From: Planctomycetota bacterium
GTDB taxonomy: Bacteria > Planctomycetota > UBA11346
Length of the DNA: 40,783 bases
Direction: 5' to 3'
Assembly (NCBI GenBank): GCA_007693455.1
Contig: REDP01000181.1
Coordinates: 1 to 40,783, forward strand
The first letter of the stretch is position 1. Every line of letters starts with the position of its first letter. The position numbers and the translations under genes were made by a program. Shown here in pieces: positions 16,668 through 25,556 of the stretch. Under the pieces are notes generated by a model. It was not told the DNA's origin. It saw only the letters and a program-made list of their open reading frames with translations, and made no database searches.

Positions 16668-18098
16668 TTAATCCCAGGAGGGCCCAGAGGGCGCCGGCCG
16701 ACTTGGCTGACGAGCCTCGTCAGATGTCGGCTGATCAGCGGTATCAGCCGATACGCCTGGCACCCACACTCTTGTACCCACCATAAGGCGACGAGGGTCC
16801 AATTCGGGATTTGCTGCGGCCAATTCAGCATGGCGGCGCGTAGTGCCATAGTAGCGCCGCGAAATCACCTGCAGGGTATCGCCTCGCTCGACTACGTGCC
16901 AGCGACCATCACCGCCCCTGCGCCGAGCATCCCCAGCCGCTGAGGGACCAGGCGCGGATGACTCAGATGCGGCGCCTGGAATAATCAAACGCTGGCCTAC
17001 ATGAAGGGGATCGCGATCGGAAATATTATTAGCCTCGGCAATCTCGCGCCAACGGCGGGAAGTACCATAATAACGAGCGCTAATATCACCAAGAATATCC
17101 CCTGATTCGACCACATGCACCACCTGCCCCTCGGCAGCTACTGGAGCAGACGGACGCTCGCGACGCGACTCCCGCGCGGCCGTTCTTGCGGCAGGGAGGG
17201 TAATTACCATTCCTGGCCGTAACTCATAGGGGTCTACGCCGTTGAGTTCAGCAATTTCACGGTGGCGGCGGGCATCGCCCAGTTGATCGCGGGCAATAAT
17301 ATAATAACTGTCACCGCGCTGCACCGTGTAGCGACGCTCTGCGGCAGCATGCCCCTTATCGACACCCTCAGGCGCATCGTCACGTGCAGCAACAGTGGGC
17401 GCAGCAGCAACCTCATCTTCTATGGCTGGAATAATCAAAACCATATCAGGCCGCAGACTACGCTCATCGGCATCATTGGCCTCTTGAATGCGACGCCACA
17501 TGCGAGTGGTACCGTAATATTGAGCACTGATGCTCTGATAGGTCTCACCCTCTACCACCACATGACGCTGCTCGCGCTGGGGTGCGGCAGCCACACGATC
17601 TTCATCAGCAGGACGCTCGTCACCACTGCCAGCAGAGGCCGCAGGCTCCCAGTCATCATCATCTGGAGCAACTGGCTGGGCCGTCTCGCGATGCACCGCC
17701 GCATCGTCAGTACTCGGTCGAACCACCAAGGAGTCACCCCCTGGCAAAGCTTCAATATCATCCCAGGTCAGCACTCGATCGCTGCCTCGCTGTGGCTGTT
17801 CTGGCACAGCAGGTTGCTCGGAAGCAGCCGTCTCTGACTCGCCATCCCCGTGTAAGTCCTCCCAACTCAGGGATTCCGTTTGCCGAGATCCATCATCTCG
17901 ACTGTCATCACTACGGGGAGCTAATGGCTGCATGCTGGGTGTTTGCGGGCTGCGCCGCTGTTCTTGCGGTTCCTGGCCAGCCAGGAGCAGATCATCGTCA
18001 GGGCGCTCACTTGGTGGCGTAAAGGCAAATACCAATACCAGCACACAAACCACTAGGATACCGGTTCCTAAGGTGATGTGTTTCGCTGCTCCGGTCAT
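16668..18098 (-). CDS. Membrane-anchored protein with four LysM domains
   Basis: From ATG 18098 (AGGGGG upstream) the 476-residue product has a single N-terminal transmembrane segment (about 8-27), a long acidic, low-complexity region and four LysM domains near 179-225, 256-302, 327-374 and 400-447. Each follows the pattern V-x-x-GDT-x-x-x-IS-x-x-YYGT ... LRPGM-x-IIP. LysM binds peptidoglycan or other N-acetylglucosamine glycans, so a wall-facing structural or adaptor role is inferred. No catalytic domain is present. The disordered part and tail carry three Trp-acid motifs (LSWEDL, LTWDDI, PSWD). The track start lies 31 codons earlier in a basic, unlikely tail. Confidence 0.85.
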   Translation of the reverse strand: MTGAAKHITLGTGILVVCVLVLVFAFTPPSERPDDDLLLAGQEPQEQRRSPQTPSMQPLAPRSDDSRDDGSRQTESLSWEDLHGDGESETAASEQPAVPEQPQRGSDRVLTWDDIEALPGGDSLVVRPSTDDAAVHRETAQPVAPDDDDWEPAASAGSGDERPADEDRVAAAPQREQRHVVVEGETYQSISAQYYGTTRMWRRIQEANDADERSLRPDMVLIIPAIEDEVAAAPTVAARDDAPEGVDKGHAAAERRYTVQRGDSYYIIARDQLGDARRHREIAELNGVDPYELRPGMVITLPAARTAARESRRERPSAPVAAEGQVVHVVESGDILGDISARYYGTSRRWREIAEANNISDRDPLHVGQRLIIPGAASESSAPGPSAAGDARRRGGDGRWHVVERGDTLQVISRRYYGTTRRHAELAAANPELDPRRLMVGTRVWVPGVSADTADQPTSDEARQPSRPAPSGPSWD

Positions 18099-18274
18099 AG
18101 CCTGCCCCCTTTGATGCTGCACACGATACCGCCAGCGACGATAGACGATGCGAACAAGACCAATATTTAGCGAATATACACTGGGACACAAGCAAGTATG
18201 CGCTACGTGGACCAGGGCGCTGAAAGCATTGCCTGCGGTCCGTCAATGGAGACTATGCCAAAATGGAAGGCATC

Positions 18275-18511
18275 CTAAGCGGCTACGGCTTGCTGCCGCG
18301 CTGCCACATCACGGGCGACACGCAAGAGCGTCGATAAGGGAACATGCTGCTGACCGGTGCGGCTACGCTGTTCGGCGGCGGCAAGCACCTCTCCCCAAGG
18401 CCCCTGAAGCCAGTCTGAACTAAGGGCGGGGGGATGCTGATTGCGATCATTCCAGCATGCAAGAATGAGTTGTTCTGCCAAAACACTGCTGTGCTGCTCA
18501 TCAACGGCCAT
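18275..18511 (-). CDS. Hypothetical protein, 78 residues
   Basis: I do not recognise this family. It is supported by a very good ribosome binding site (GAGGAG six bases before ATG 18511), by the absence of a competing long ORF on either strand, and by fitting neatly between cinA and the LysM gene in the same direction. The product is soluble and helical with one Cys (LACWNDRNQHPPAL) and an alanine/arginine-rich C-terminus (RVARDVAARQQAVAA). A 176-base space separates it from the LysM gene. Confidence 0.6.
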   Translation of the reverse strand: MAVDEQHSSVLAEQLILACWNDRNQHPPALSSDWLQGPWGEVLAAAEQRSRTGQQHVPLSTLLRVARDVAARQQAVAA

Positions 18512-18569
18512 GAAACACTCCTCATTGGGCTTTACGACATGAAGAGCATATCAGCGGGCTACGCCATTG

Positions 18570-19835
18570 CTAGTGCTGAGTTTTTTTTGACCTACGACCT
18601 CTTGTGCTCAATAGGGTTTTCACATACTGCCACGTGCACAGCATGGCTTGCTGCGCTGCGCGCTGCTGAATATGCTCGCGATCCCCCGCCAAATGCACCT
18701 GACGCGCCTCACAACCCTGTGCACTTGCCACCGCGATCCAAACCGTCCCCACGGGCGTGCGTCGCGTCCCGCCTCCTGGGCCAGCAACCCCCGATACCGC
18801 ACAACATAGGTCACTGCCACAACGCAAACGGCCGTTGATAGCGAGCGCACGCACACATTCCTCACTCACCGCCCCAGGGCCATTGAGAACTACCTCCGGA
18901 ACCGCAAATTCACGCGATTTCACCGCATTAGCATAGGCTATGGATCCCTGACAAAAAACTTCCGATGCTCCTGGCACGGCAGTAAGCGCGGCAGCAACCC
19001 GCCCCCCCGAACAACTTTCCACGGTGGCTAGCGTCCATTGTTTCTCGCGCAAGGCCACCACCAGGCTCTCGGCAAGACCTGGCTCTGGCAAAAGCCAATC
19101 CTGCAGCATCTTATGCAATGCACGCCGACGGCGCTCGACCGCCTGCGCTTCACCAACGGCGCGAATGGTAATAAACCCGCGTTCATGCACGGTAATGCCC
19201 ACCTGCACCGCATCGTCATCCAAGAGCAACCCACCCAAATGGTCCTGCAGAGCGCTTTCGCCAGCACCTGCACAATGGAGCTCCGCCACAGCTGGAGCAT
19301 CAAGACCCGTAATCAAGCGCGGTAAACGGGTCCCTAAACGTTCCACCATGGCCGTCATCTCGACAGGAACCCCTGGCAATGACGCCACCCACGTACCATC
19401 CACCTGCATCAATAGACCCGGAGCAGTGCCTCGGTCATTGCGCAAAATCTGCGCCCCTTTGGGAATCAAGGCCTGGCGTCGATTGCTCTCTGGCACAGCT
19501 TCGCCTGGCTTGCGTCGGCGATAATACTGCTGAATAGCCCGCCATGCCGACGCAGACTCCTCGAGACTACGTCCCGCAGCCATAGCCACAGCATGCCGCG
19601 TACGATCATCCACGGTTGGACCCAAGCCACCAGTCAGCAGCACCAAATCCGCATCGCGCGCCAGTTCACGCACGGTTATAGCGATCACCTCTTCATTATC
19701 ACCAACCGTTCGACAGGTATGGACACGCAGACCCTGCTGACTGCACCAGCGAGCCAAAAAGGCTGCGTTGGTATCCACTGTTTTACCAAAGAGTAATTCA
19801 TTTCCGATGCTCACAATCGCCGCACGGCCAATCAT
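18570..19835 (-). CDS. cinA: CinA family protein (competence/NMN amidase)
   Basis: Two-domain CinA: an N-terminal MoCF/molybdopterin-binding-like domain (about 5-170) with VSIGNELLFGKTVDTNA and LLTGGLGPTVDD, and a C-terminal PncC nicotinamide-nucleotide amidohydrolase domain (about 255-405) with TVESCSGGRVAAALTAVPGAS, GAVSEE and VSGVAGPGGGT. Family members deamidate NMN to NaMN in pyridine nucleotide recycling and some hydrolyse ADP-ribose. At 421 residues length is normal. ATG 19835 overlaps the preceding gene's stop (ATGA) and has AGGAGGGG seven bases upstream, so it is clearly coupled; the track start is 30 codons too far. Confidence 0.94.
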   Translation of the reverse strand: MIGRAAIVSIGNELLFGKTVDTNAAFLARWCSQQGLRVHTCRTVGDNEEVIAITVRELARDADLVLLTGGLGPTVDDRTRHAVAMAAGRSLEESASAWRAIQQYYRRRKPGEAVPESNRRQALIPKGAQILRNDRGTAPGLLMQVDGTWVASLPGVPVEMTAMVERLGTRLPRLITGLDAPAVAELHCAGAGESALQDHLGGLLLDDDAVQVGITVHERGFITIRAVGEAQAVERRRRALHKMLQDWLLPEPGLAESLVVALREKQWTLATVESCSGGRVAAALTAVPGASEVFCQGSIAYANAVKSREFAVPEVVLNGPGAVSEECVRALAINGRLRCGSDLCCAVSGVAGPGGGTRRTPVGTVWIAVASAQGCEARQVHLAGDREHIQQRAAQQAMLCTWQYVKTLLSTRGRRSKKTQH

Positions 19836-20338
19836 GACGCTGCCCCTCCTGCCTGGGCCAGGGCGCGTTGATACAAGGGGTATATCCAGTGCTGAGATAA
19901 GGGCCGACAAGCCCCCTGCCGCCACTCACCCAGAGTTTGCGCCATGGTATCCCAGGCATAGGCATCATCAGACACCCTGCCAGAAGCCACGGCAGCACGA
20001 AAATCCCCATGAGAACACCACTCAACCCCGCGCCCGCGGTCAATTATCAAAGGAGGTGGGGTAAGAAGGTCATGGCCGGATTCAGCGTAACGACCGAGTA
20101 TCTTTGCAATTTTATCGTAGGAGCAGCCACTAAGATCATGCCCCTCCCAGGCCACCAGAACGAAGGCTCCATCTGTCACTACCTGAGCACCACCGCACAG
20201 ACAACGTCCCTCGCGAGCAAACTGCACAAAGAGCTTATCGAGAGCCGTGGTAAGCTCCCCAGCAATCTGCGCAGGAAGCGGCGGGTAGGCCGGATACACT
20301 TTCAGTAAGGCTGTTGCCGCCAATTGATCCAGGTCCAT
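19832..20338 (-). CDS. Uncharacterised protein with SGCSxDK motif
   Basis: A 168-residue soluble protein from ATG 20338, preceded by GGAGG; a GTG four codons earlier lacks a site. The central block VAWEGHDLSGCSYDKIAKIL, with a possible metal- or thiol-active CLCGG before it, recalls a family often mislabelled 'ABC transporter ATPase' in Bacteroidetes genomes, where an SGCSxD sequence is the hallmark; no Walker motifs exist here. This recall is tentative. Translational coupling to cinA suggests co-expression. Function unknown. Confidence 0.75.
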   Translation of the reverse strand: MDLDQLAATALLKVYPAYPPLPAQIAGELTTALDKLFVQFAREGRCLCGGAQVVTDGAFVLVAWEGHDLSGCSYDKIAKILGRYAESGHDLLTPPPLIIDRGRGVEWCSHGDFRAAVASGRVSDDAYAWDTMAQTLGEWRQGACRPLSQHWIYPLYQRALAQAGGAAS

Positions 20339-20726
20339 GACACCCTCCACTAAGTAGTGAGTAGTACGAATGCAATCACGCCAAATGTAGCCTCGTGCGG
20401 CGCTTGTCCATGAGAGAACGCCCTGGCGCTCCAGGGCGGCTCAAAGCTTACCTTGGGTAAGGAATTCCCGCTTTGCGGTGTATGCTTTTGGCGCAAAAGT
20501 ACTTTATTAGGGTTGTTTTTGCTGACGGACGCTGCGATTAAGCATAAGCGTTACACGCCACAACGAGAATCATTTGTTGCAATCAATCCGTTGGCAGCGC
20601 GTTCGCAATCGATGGTCCTTCTCGGACCTCGGCAAAAGCCATGCCATAGGAAGCCAAGCCAAAAACAATACATGTCTTAGCTTCTCATGGCTCAGTAGCA
20701 CTCCTCTCTCATCCTTACACCAACCC
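20339..20726. other. Intergenic region without a supported gene
   Basis: Nearly 390 bases separate urtE's stop from the gene coupled to cinA. A 75-residue plus-strand track ORF here has no family resemblance. The region holds a perfect hairpin (20419-20438), a small CTTACC-TTG-GGTAAG palindrome (20447-20461) and T-rich GTTGTTTTTG near 20513. It must contain the promoter of the SGCSxDK-cinA pair, but I cannot identify it. Confidence 0.5.
20419..20438. promoter_or_regulatory. Perfect 8-bp hairpin upstream of the cinA pair
   Basis: CGCCCTGG (20419-20426) and CCAGGGCG (20431-20438) pair around the 4-base loop CGCT. No U-run follows on either strand. It could be an operator-like palindrome or an RNA stem; no further support. 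Confidence 0.35.
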
Positions 20727-21464
20727 CTACACCGACAGGTAGCGGGCCACTAGAGCGTCGCTGAGTTCGCTCATGTGGTCGCTGGCGACATGACGGCCGC
20801 GGTCCATGATGACAAAGGTGTCGCCGATCTCGCGCACAAAGTCCAGGTACTGCTCCACCAAAATAATGGTCATGCCCCCTTCAGCCAAGCGCCGCAGCAC
20901 GCGACCGATCTCTTGGATAATATTGGGCTGGATGCCTTCGGTGGGTTCGTCGAGCAGCAATACCTTGGGGTCACCCGCCAAAGCGCGGGCGATTGCCAAT
21001 TGTTGCTGCTGGCCGCCCGAGAGATCGCCCCCCATGCGCGCGCGCATGGGACGGAGGATCTCAAACAAATCCCAAATCGCGTCCGGAGGTTGCCGACGGC
21101 CATCGCTACGAGCCTGGCACCCCACCATGAGATTCTCGGCGACCGTGAGTTTGGGGAAAATCTCGCGGCCCTGAGGAACCAAACCAATGCCCGCGCGAGC
21201 ACGGCGGTGGGCGGGCAAAGAGCTGAGGTTGCGGGGGCCCAAGTGAACGCTGCCCGTTTTCAGCGGCAATATGCCACAGATGGTTTTCACCAGGGTGGTT
21301 TTGCCCACGCCATTGCGGCCCATAATACAGGTGATGGCCCCAGGCTCTGCCTGCAGATCAACCCCATTGAGGGCGGCAACCCCGCCATAGGAGAAATGCG
21401 CGCCGCTCACACGCAGGGTGGTTTCGGCAAGGGTGGCGGTATCAGGTCCTGGATCATCACTCAT
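20727..21464 (-). CDS. urtE: Urea ABC transporter ATP-binding protein UrtE
   Basis: One of two ATPases of the high-affinity urea importer. The 245-residue protein has Walker A GRNGVGKTT (49-57), the Q-loop region VPQGREIFPKLTV, signature LSGGQQQQLAIARAL (148-162) and Walker B LLLDEPTEGIQPNIIQEIG; the last stretch is characteristic of UrtE rather than LivF. It starts three bases after urtD and is the last gene of the urea locus. It looks intact. Confidence 0.94.
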   Translation of the reverse strand: MSDDPGPDTATLAETTLRVSGAHFSYGGVAALNGVDLQAEPGAITCIMGRNGVGKTTLVKTICGILPLKTGSVHLGPRNLSSLPAHRRARAGIGLVPQGREIFPKLTVAENLMVGCQARSDGRRQPPDAIWDLFEILRPMRARMGGDLSGGQQQQLAIARALAGDPKVLLLDEPTEGIQPNIIQEIGRVLRRLAEGGMTIILVEQYLDFVREIGDTFVIMDRGRHVASDHMSELSDALVARYLSV

Positions 21465-21467
21465 GGT

Positions 21468-22364
21468 TTAGCGTCCCAAATAGGCTTCAATGACGCGGGC
21501 GTCACTTTGGATGGTACTGAGGCTGCCGTCGGCCAACACTTTTCCCTCATTGAGCACGGTTACCCGGGAGTCGAGCAGGCGCACAAATTCCATATCGTGT
21601 TCGATCACAATCAGCGTATGTTCCCCCTTGAGCTCATTGAGCAGTTGCGCCGTAAGGGCGGTTTCGTGATCGGTGAGGCCGGCTGCCGGTTCATCCACCA
21701 ATAAGAGCTTGGGCGCGGATAAAATTAGCCCGGCAATGGCCAGCCACTGACGCTGGCCGTGGGAGAGTTGCCGCGCCAAAGTACGGCGCTCGGCCAGCAA
21801 ACCCACCCGTTCGAGTAATTGGGTAATGCGGTCCTGGCGTTCTGGGGTCACTCGGCCACCCAGGTTACGCATGCGGTGCCAGAGACGATAGGCCGCCACC
21901 CCCGCCGGGCCACTCAAGCGTGGTTCGTAGGCCTCAATACGCCTGGCAATGGCGGTATCATCTTCGCGCAACGCCGGCAGCGCCAGTAACATATTTTCCC
22001 ACACACTTAAACTATCAAATACATTGGGGGTTTGAAATTTACGCCGCACGCCACGGCTGGCAATGTCAGCCACATCCAGTTGCGTAATCACTTGGCCATT
22101 AAAATACACCTGGCCGGTAGTGGGCCGGGTGAGCCCTGACACCACATCGCACATGGTGCTTTTGCCCGCGCCATTGGGGCCGACCACCACCCGTAATTCG
22201 TTATGACAAATACCAAGATCGGCAATATTGAGCGCGGTGAAACCATCAAATACGGCCGATATATCCTCAAGATAGAGCAAGTAGTAACGATCCCACAAGG
22301 CACTATTGCGCGGCCCTTCCAGCAAATAATTATACACATCAACACTTTGCGCAAGTTCAGTCAT
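21468..22364 (-). CDS. urtD: Urea ABC transporter ATP-binding protein UrtD
   Basis: Second ATPase of the urea importer. From ATG 22364 (GGAGG seven bases upstream, overlapping the urtBC stop as ATGA) the protein has 298 residues. Walker A GPNGAGKST is at 62-70, then GVRRKFQTPNVFDSLSVWENM, the signature LSHGQRQWLAIAGLI and Walker B LLLVDEPAAGLTDHE, all typical of UrtD. The N-terminal 30 residues (LLEGPRNSALWDRYYLLYLED) are longer than in LivG. The track start 80 codons upstream lies inside urtBC and is not used. Confidence 0.93.
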   Translation of the reverse strand: MTELAQSVDVYNYLLEGPRNSALWDRYYLLYLEDISAVFDGFTALNIADLGICHNELRVVVGPNGAGKSTMCDVVSGLTRPTTGQVYFNGQVITQLDVADIASRGVRRKFQTPNVFDSLSVWENMLLALPALREDDTAIARRIEAYEPRLSGPAGVAAYRLWHRMRNLGGRVTPERQDRITQLLERVGLLAERRTLARQLSHGQRQWLAIAGLILSAPKLLLVDEPAAGLTDHETALTAQLLNELKGEHTLIVIEHDMEFVRLLDSRVTVLNEGKVLADGSLSTIQSDARVIEAYLGR

Positions 22365-25318
22365 GACTGATCCTCCGCAGCAGAAGCTGGCTGCCGTCGG
22401 CGCAGTAGCAAAGCCAACCACGCCACGATGGGGATGCTGGTCAAACCACCTGGCAGGAAACGCGGCACCAGAATAAACAATCCGCCCAGCAAGAAGGGCC
22501 AATATTGTGGCGCACGAATGGTCAGCATCTCGTACAGCAGATTGACCAATACCGCGCCCAAAATAGCCCCCCAGACACTGGCTCGCCCACCCAGAGCCAC
22601 CCATACCACCACCATGATCGAGGCCATGGGTGCCATCTCAGCCGGGGTAATAATACCTTTTTGCGGCACATAGAGCATACCGCCAATGGCCGCCAGCATG
22701 GCCGCCAGGGCAAAGGTGGTGGACTTCACCATCCAGGTACGATAGCCATTAAAACGCAGGCGAGTCTCGTCATCACGAATGGCCACTAACACCCGACCCC
22801 AACCAGAGCGCACCAACCACTTACTGCCCACGGCGGCAAGAATTAAAATAACAGTGGTAGCAATATATAACCAGAAACGGGTTTGCGCAAAGGGTCCGGC
22901 ATCGGCTTGGGTGGCAATGGGGAAGCCGAGAATGGTGGAAAAGCCGGTCAGCCCATTGGTGCCGCCCAGGCCGATATCGTTCTTCTGGAAGACCAGCCAA
23001 AAGGCCACGGTAATTGCCTGGGTCAGAATAGCAAAATAGACCCCGCGCATTTTCGAGCGAAAGGTGGTAAAACCAATCAACAGCGCCAAGAGTCCCGGAA
23101 TCAATAAACCTAAAAAGACCGCCGCAGGAAAATTGGCAAACCAACTGATAAACACGGGAACCTCACCCCCAGAAGACATATTATAGGCAAGCGATTGGGG
23201 AATCCCGCCAATCTGCGGGCCGTGATTAATCAGGTAGATCCCCATGGCATAGCCACCCAGGGCAAAGAATAGAAACTGACATAAAGAAAGCGTCCCCATA
23301 TAGCCCCAAATAAGATCCAGGCCCACCGCGCAGATGGCAAAACTGGCAATATAGCCCAGCTTATTGACATACTCCACATTCATCCAGCCCATGCCATAGC
23401 AAAACGGCACCACAATCAGCCCCAGGAAAATCAAGAGGGATCCCGCGATTACATCACCACTACGACTGGCCGGGCGCATCCATGGCATGGCCGTACGGTC
23501 TGCCTGGTCGGCTTGCCGCCCACGGTCAGGGAAAAGTCCCGAGGGCCGCCGCTGCATAATAATAATCACCAAAAATAAGACGAAAACCTGCGACCAAGTG
23601 GAATCGAAAAAGCGGAATGGTTTTTCCATAATGGTGATGGGCTCCACCAGTTTTTCTACCATTCCCAAACCCATACCCGAAAGCACCACGCCAAAGAAAT
23701 TTCCCACACCCCCGACCACCGTCACCAAAAAGCTTTTAACGATATAGGTGGTACCCATGCCCGGACTGGGATTGGTGAGCAGTACCATGCCGTAACCGGC
23801 AAGACCCGCGAGACCACAACCCAAGGCAAAGGTGAGTAAATCCATGCGCCGAGTATTGACCCCCATAGCGGCAGCTATTTCACGATTTTGCACCGTGGCC
23901 CGCAATAACAGCCCAAAGCGGGTTCCCCGCAAGATGAGCAATACCGAAATCACACAAAAGATCGCCAGAGCAATCAGGAAGAGGCGGTTCCAGGGGAGGG
24001 TGACATCCTGCATGATTTCCCAGCCCCCGGAAAAAAGCGCTGGGGTACTCATGCCCAAATTGTCTCCGCGCCACTGGCGCACCGCCTGGATCAGCACCAA
24101 GCTCACGCCAATAGTCGCTAATAAACTATCCAACGGCCGCTTATAGAGATAGCGCAGGAGACTAAACTCCATCACCATACCCACTCCCGCCGCCACCAAA
24201 AAAGCCATGGGGAAGGCTATGGCATAATACCAGTCACCCACATGTGGCGATAAAAACTCAAAGCAGGCCCAGGAGGTCACCGCCCCCAGCATGAGCATTT
24301 CGCCGTGGGCCATATTAATCACCCCCATCACCCCAAAGGTGATGGCCAGGCCCAAAGCAATAAGCACCAGAATGCTGCCCAGGGAGACGCCAGCAAAGGC
24401 ATGACCAATCCAATCGGTGCGCCATTGATGCCAGCGAATGCGACTGATTGCTGCCGTCATGGCCTCCTGTTCATCAGCGCTGACCTGCAAGGTCCCCTCG
24501 TCCACCGAGCGCTGCCGCCGCTCCAATACCGTTAAACCACGCAGGCTTTTATAGCGACCTAAGGTCTGTGCGGCGGTGACCCGTTCTTCTTCGCTGGCCG
24601 CATCCGCCGCAGCGGTGAGATGAATCAGGGATATGGCCACCGCAGCAGCACGGCGCACCCGGGAATTGGGATCGTCTTCACGCAACTGGGCCAGCAGCGG
24701 CAATGCCTCCACCACCCCGCGATTACCCAAACGATCTGCCGCCCGCCGCCGGTTATCCGCATTGGGCAGCAATAAGCCCACCATGGCCAGGGCTTCTTGG
24801 CTGGCGCGGCGAACGGCTCGATGCACGCGAAAATTGTCGAGTTCCGAACGGTCGACCGTAGCCAAGGGTTCATCGACAATTCGCTCGTCCTCATCGATCG
24901 CCGCATAGGCCGTATAGAGCTGCGATTTGCCACCCTCGCCGGTTACCACATGGACGGCACGTCCCTGCCATAGGGAGATACTGCGATCCATAACCCGCTG
25001 CAGGGCCCATTCCACTCGCTCATCGGCAAGGCTCACCATTGCCGCTACCGCAGCTGGCCCCTGCTCACGATCAAGCAGCTGTAAGAGTAAGGCTTCGAGG
25101 CGCTCTTCGATTTCTTCGCCGCTCAGGGATTCCTCATCGGCATCCCCAGCAGCGACCGCTGCCGCATCAGCTGCCGCTGACTCCAGAGGATTGGCTTCAT
25201 CCTCTTCTTGGGCCCCCAATAGGGCCATGCTGCACAATAACGCACATACAATACCACTGCGCACACTGCGCACTAAACCGTGCACACTCAACCGTGCAAA
25301 ACCGTGCACTAAATACAC
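22361..25318 (-). CDS. urtBC: Urea ABC transporter permease, UrtB-UrtC fusion
   Basis: One 985-residue ORF carries both permeases of the urea importer. Residues 1-36 look like a signal sequence; 40-300 form the N-terminal extracytoplasmic domain usual for UrtB, with HEAT-like alanine-rich helices; 305-598 is the UrtB membrane part (GVMGVINMAHGEMLML, ending RPSGLFP); 599-620 is a short polar linker (DRGRQADQADRTAMPWMRPA); 621-985 is UrtC (WGYMGTLSLCQFLFFALGGY, IRDDETRLRFNGYRTWMVKS, VPQKGIITPAEMAPMASI). In most bacteria these are separate genes. The start is GTG 25318 with GAGG five bases upstream; GTG codons a few residues on are alternatives. Confidence 0.93.
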   Translation of the reverse strand: MYLVHGFARLSVHGLVRSVRSGIVCALLCSMALLGAQEEDEANPLESAAADAAAVAAGDADEESLSGEEIEERLEALLLQLLDREQGPAAVAAMVSLADERVEWALQRVMDRSISLWQGRAVHVVTGEGGKSQLYTAYAAIDEDERIVDEPLATVDRSELDNFRVHRAVRRASQEALAMVGLLLPNADNRRRAADRLGNRGVVEALPLLAQLREDDPNSRVRRAAAVAISLIHLTAAADAASEEERVTAAQTLGRYKSLRGLTVLERRQRSVDEGTLQVSADEQEAMTAAISRIRWHQWRTDWIGHAFAGVSLGSILVLIALGLAITFGVMGVINMAHGEMLMLGAVTSWACFEFLSPHVGDWYYAIAFPMAFLVAAGVGMVMEFSLLRYLYKRPLDSLLATIGVSLVLIQAVRQWRGDNLGMSTPALFSGGWEIMQDVTLPWNRLFLIALAIFCVISVLLILRGTRFGLLLRATVQNREIAAAMGVNTRRMDLLTFALGCGLAGLAGYGMVLLTNPSPGMGTTYIVKSFLVTVVGGVGNFFGVVLSGMGLGMVEKLVEPITIMEKPFRFFDSTWSQVFVLFLVIIIMQRRPSGLFPDRGRQADQADRTAMPWMRPASRSGDVIAGSLLIFLGLIVVPFCYGMGWMNVEYVNKLGYIASFAICAVGLDLIWGYMGTLSLCQFLFFALGGYAMGIYLINHGPQIGGIPQSLAYNMSSGGEVPVFISWFANFPAAVFLGLLIPGLLALLIGFTTFRSKMRGVYFAILTQAITVAFWLVFQKNDIGLGGTNGLTGFSTILGFPIATQADAGPFAQTRFWLYIATTVILILAAVGSKWLVRSGWGRVLVAIRDDETRLRFNGYRTWMVKSTTFALAAMLAAIGGMLYVPQKGIITPAEMAPMASIMVVVWVALGGRASVWGAILGAVLVNLLYEMLTIRAPQYWPFLLGGLFILVPRFLPGGLTSIPIVAWLALLLRRRQPASAAEDQS
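25276..25308. repeat. Three direct copies of AACCGTGCA at the urtBC 5' end
   Basis: AACCGTGCA occurs at 25276-25284, 25290-25298 and 25300-25308, covering codons 4-14 of urtBC. The repeat creates several in-frame GTG triplets, which makes the true start of the signal sequence uncertain. Confidence 0.7.
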
Positions 25319-25395
25319 TATTACCTCGACATAATGAGTGGGGGAGGGATGAGATGATGGCGGGAAGCTCAGGTTCGGATGACTACGGAGCTCAC

Positions 25396-25428
25396 ATCAC
25401 CACAGAGGACACCGAGAGCACAGAGGAA
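25396..25428. repeat. CACAGAGGA-type intergenic repeat
   Basis: Between urtBC and the urtA remnant lies TCACCACAGAGGACACCGAG followed by AGCACAGAGGA, with CACAGAGGA at 25401-25409 and again at 25420-25428. Similar CACAGAG/ACACGGAG intergenic sequences are, from memory, dispersed in planctomycete and other environmental genomes. No function known. Confidence 0.5.
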
Positions 25429-25497
25429 GATTTGAGTCGACGGTTTTTTCTTCCGTGCTCAATGCGCTTGAGTGGGAGCGTCACTGTGGCCGAAGCA

Positions 25498-25532
25498 ACC
25501 CTCCGCAACTGCCTGAGACAGGTACGGAGGGT
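25498..25532 (-). terminator. Hairpin downstream of the urtA remnant
   Basis: ACCCTCCG (25498-25505) pairs with CGGAGGGT (25525-25532); inside, CCTG pairs with CAGG around AGA. It lies 25 bases beyond the urtA stop on the transcribed strand. No clear U-run follows. In an intact operon it might reduce read-through from the abundantly needed binding protein gene into the permease genes, a common arrangement for ABC importers. Confidence 0.55.
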
Positions 25533-25556
25533 GCGGCATTAACGAAACACGATGGG

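Noticed and set aside
18099-18274. Promoter for the LysM gene (TATATT near 18172)
   Set aside because: A -10-like TATATT exists on the minus strand, but no -35 box at proper spacing could be found.
20453-20680. 75-residue plus-strand ORF between urtE and the cinA pair
   Set aside because: Composition and lack of a ribosome binding site suggest chance; no family recognised.
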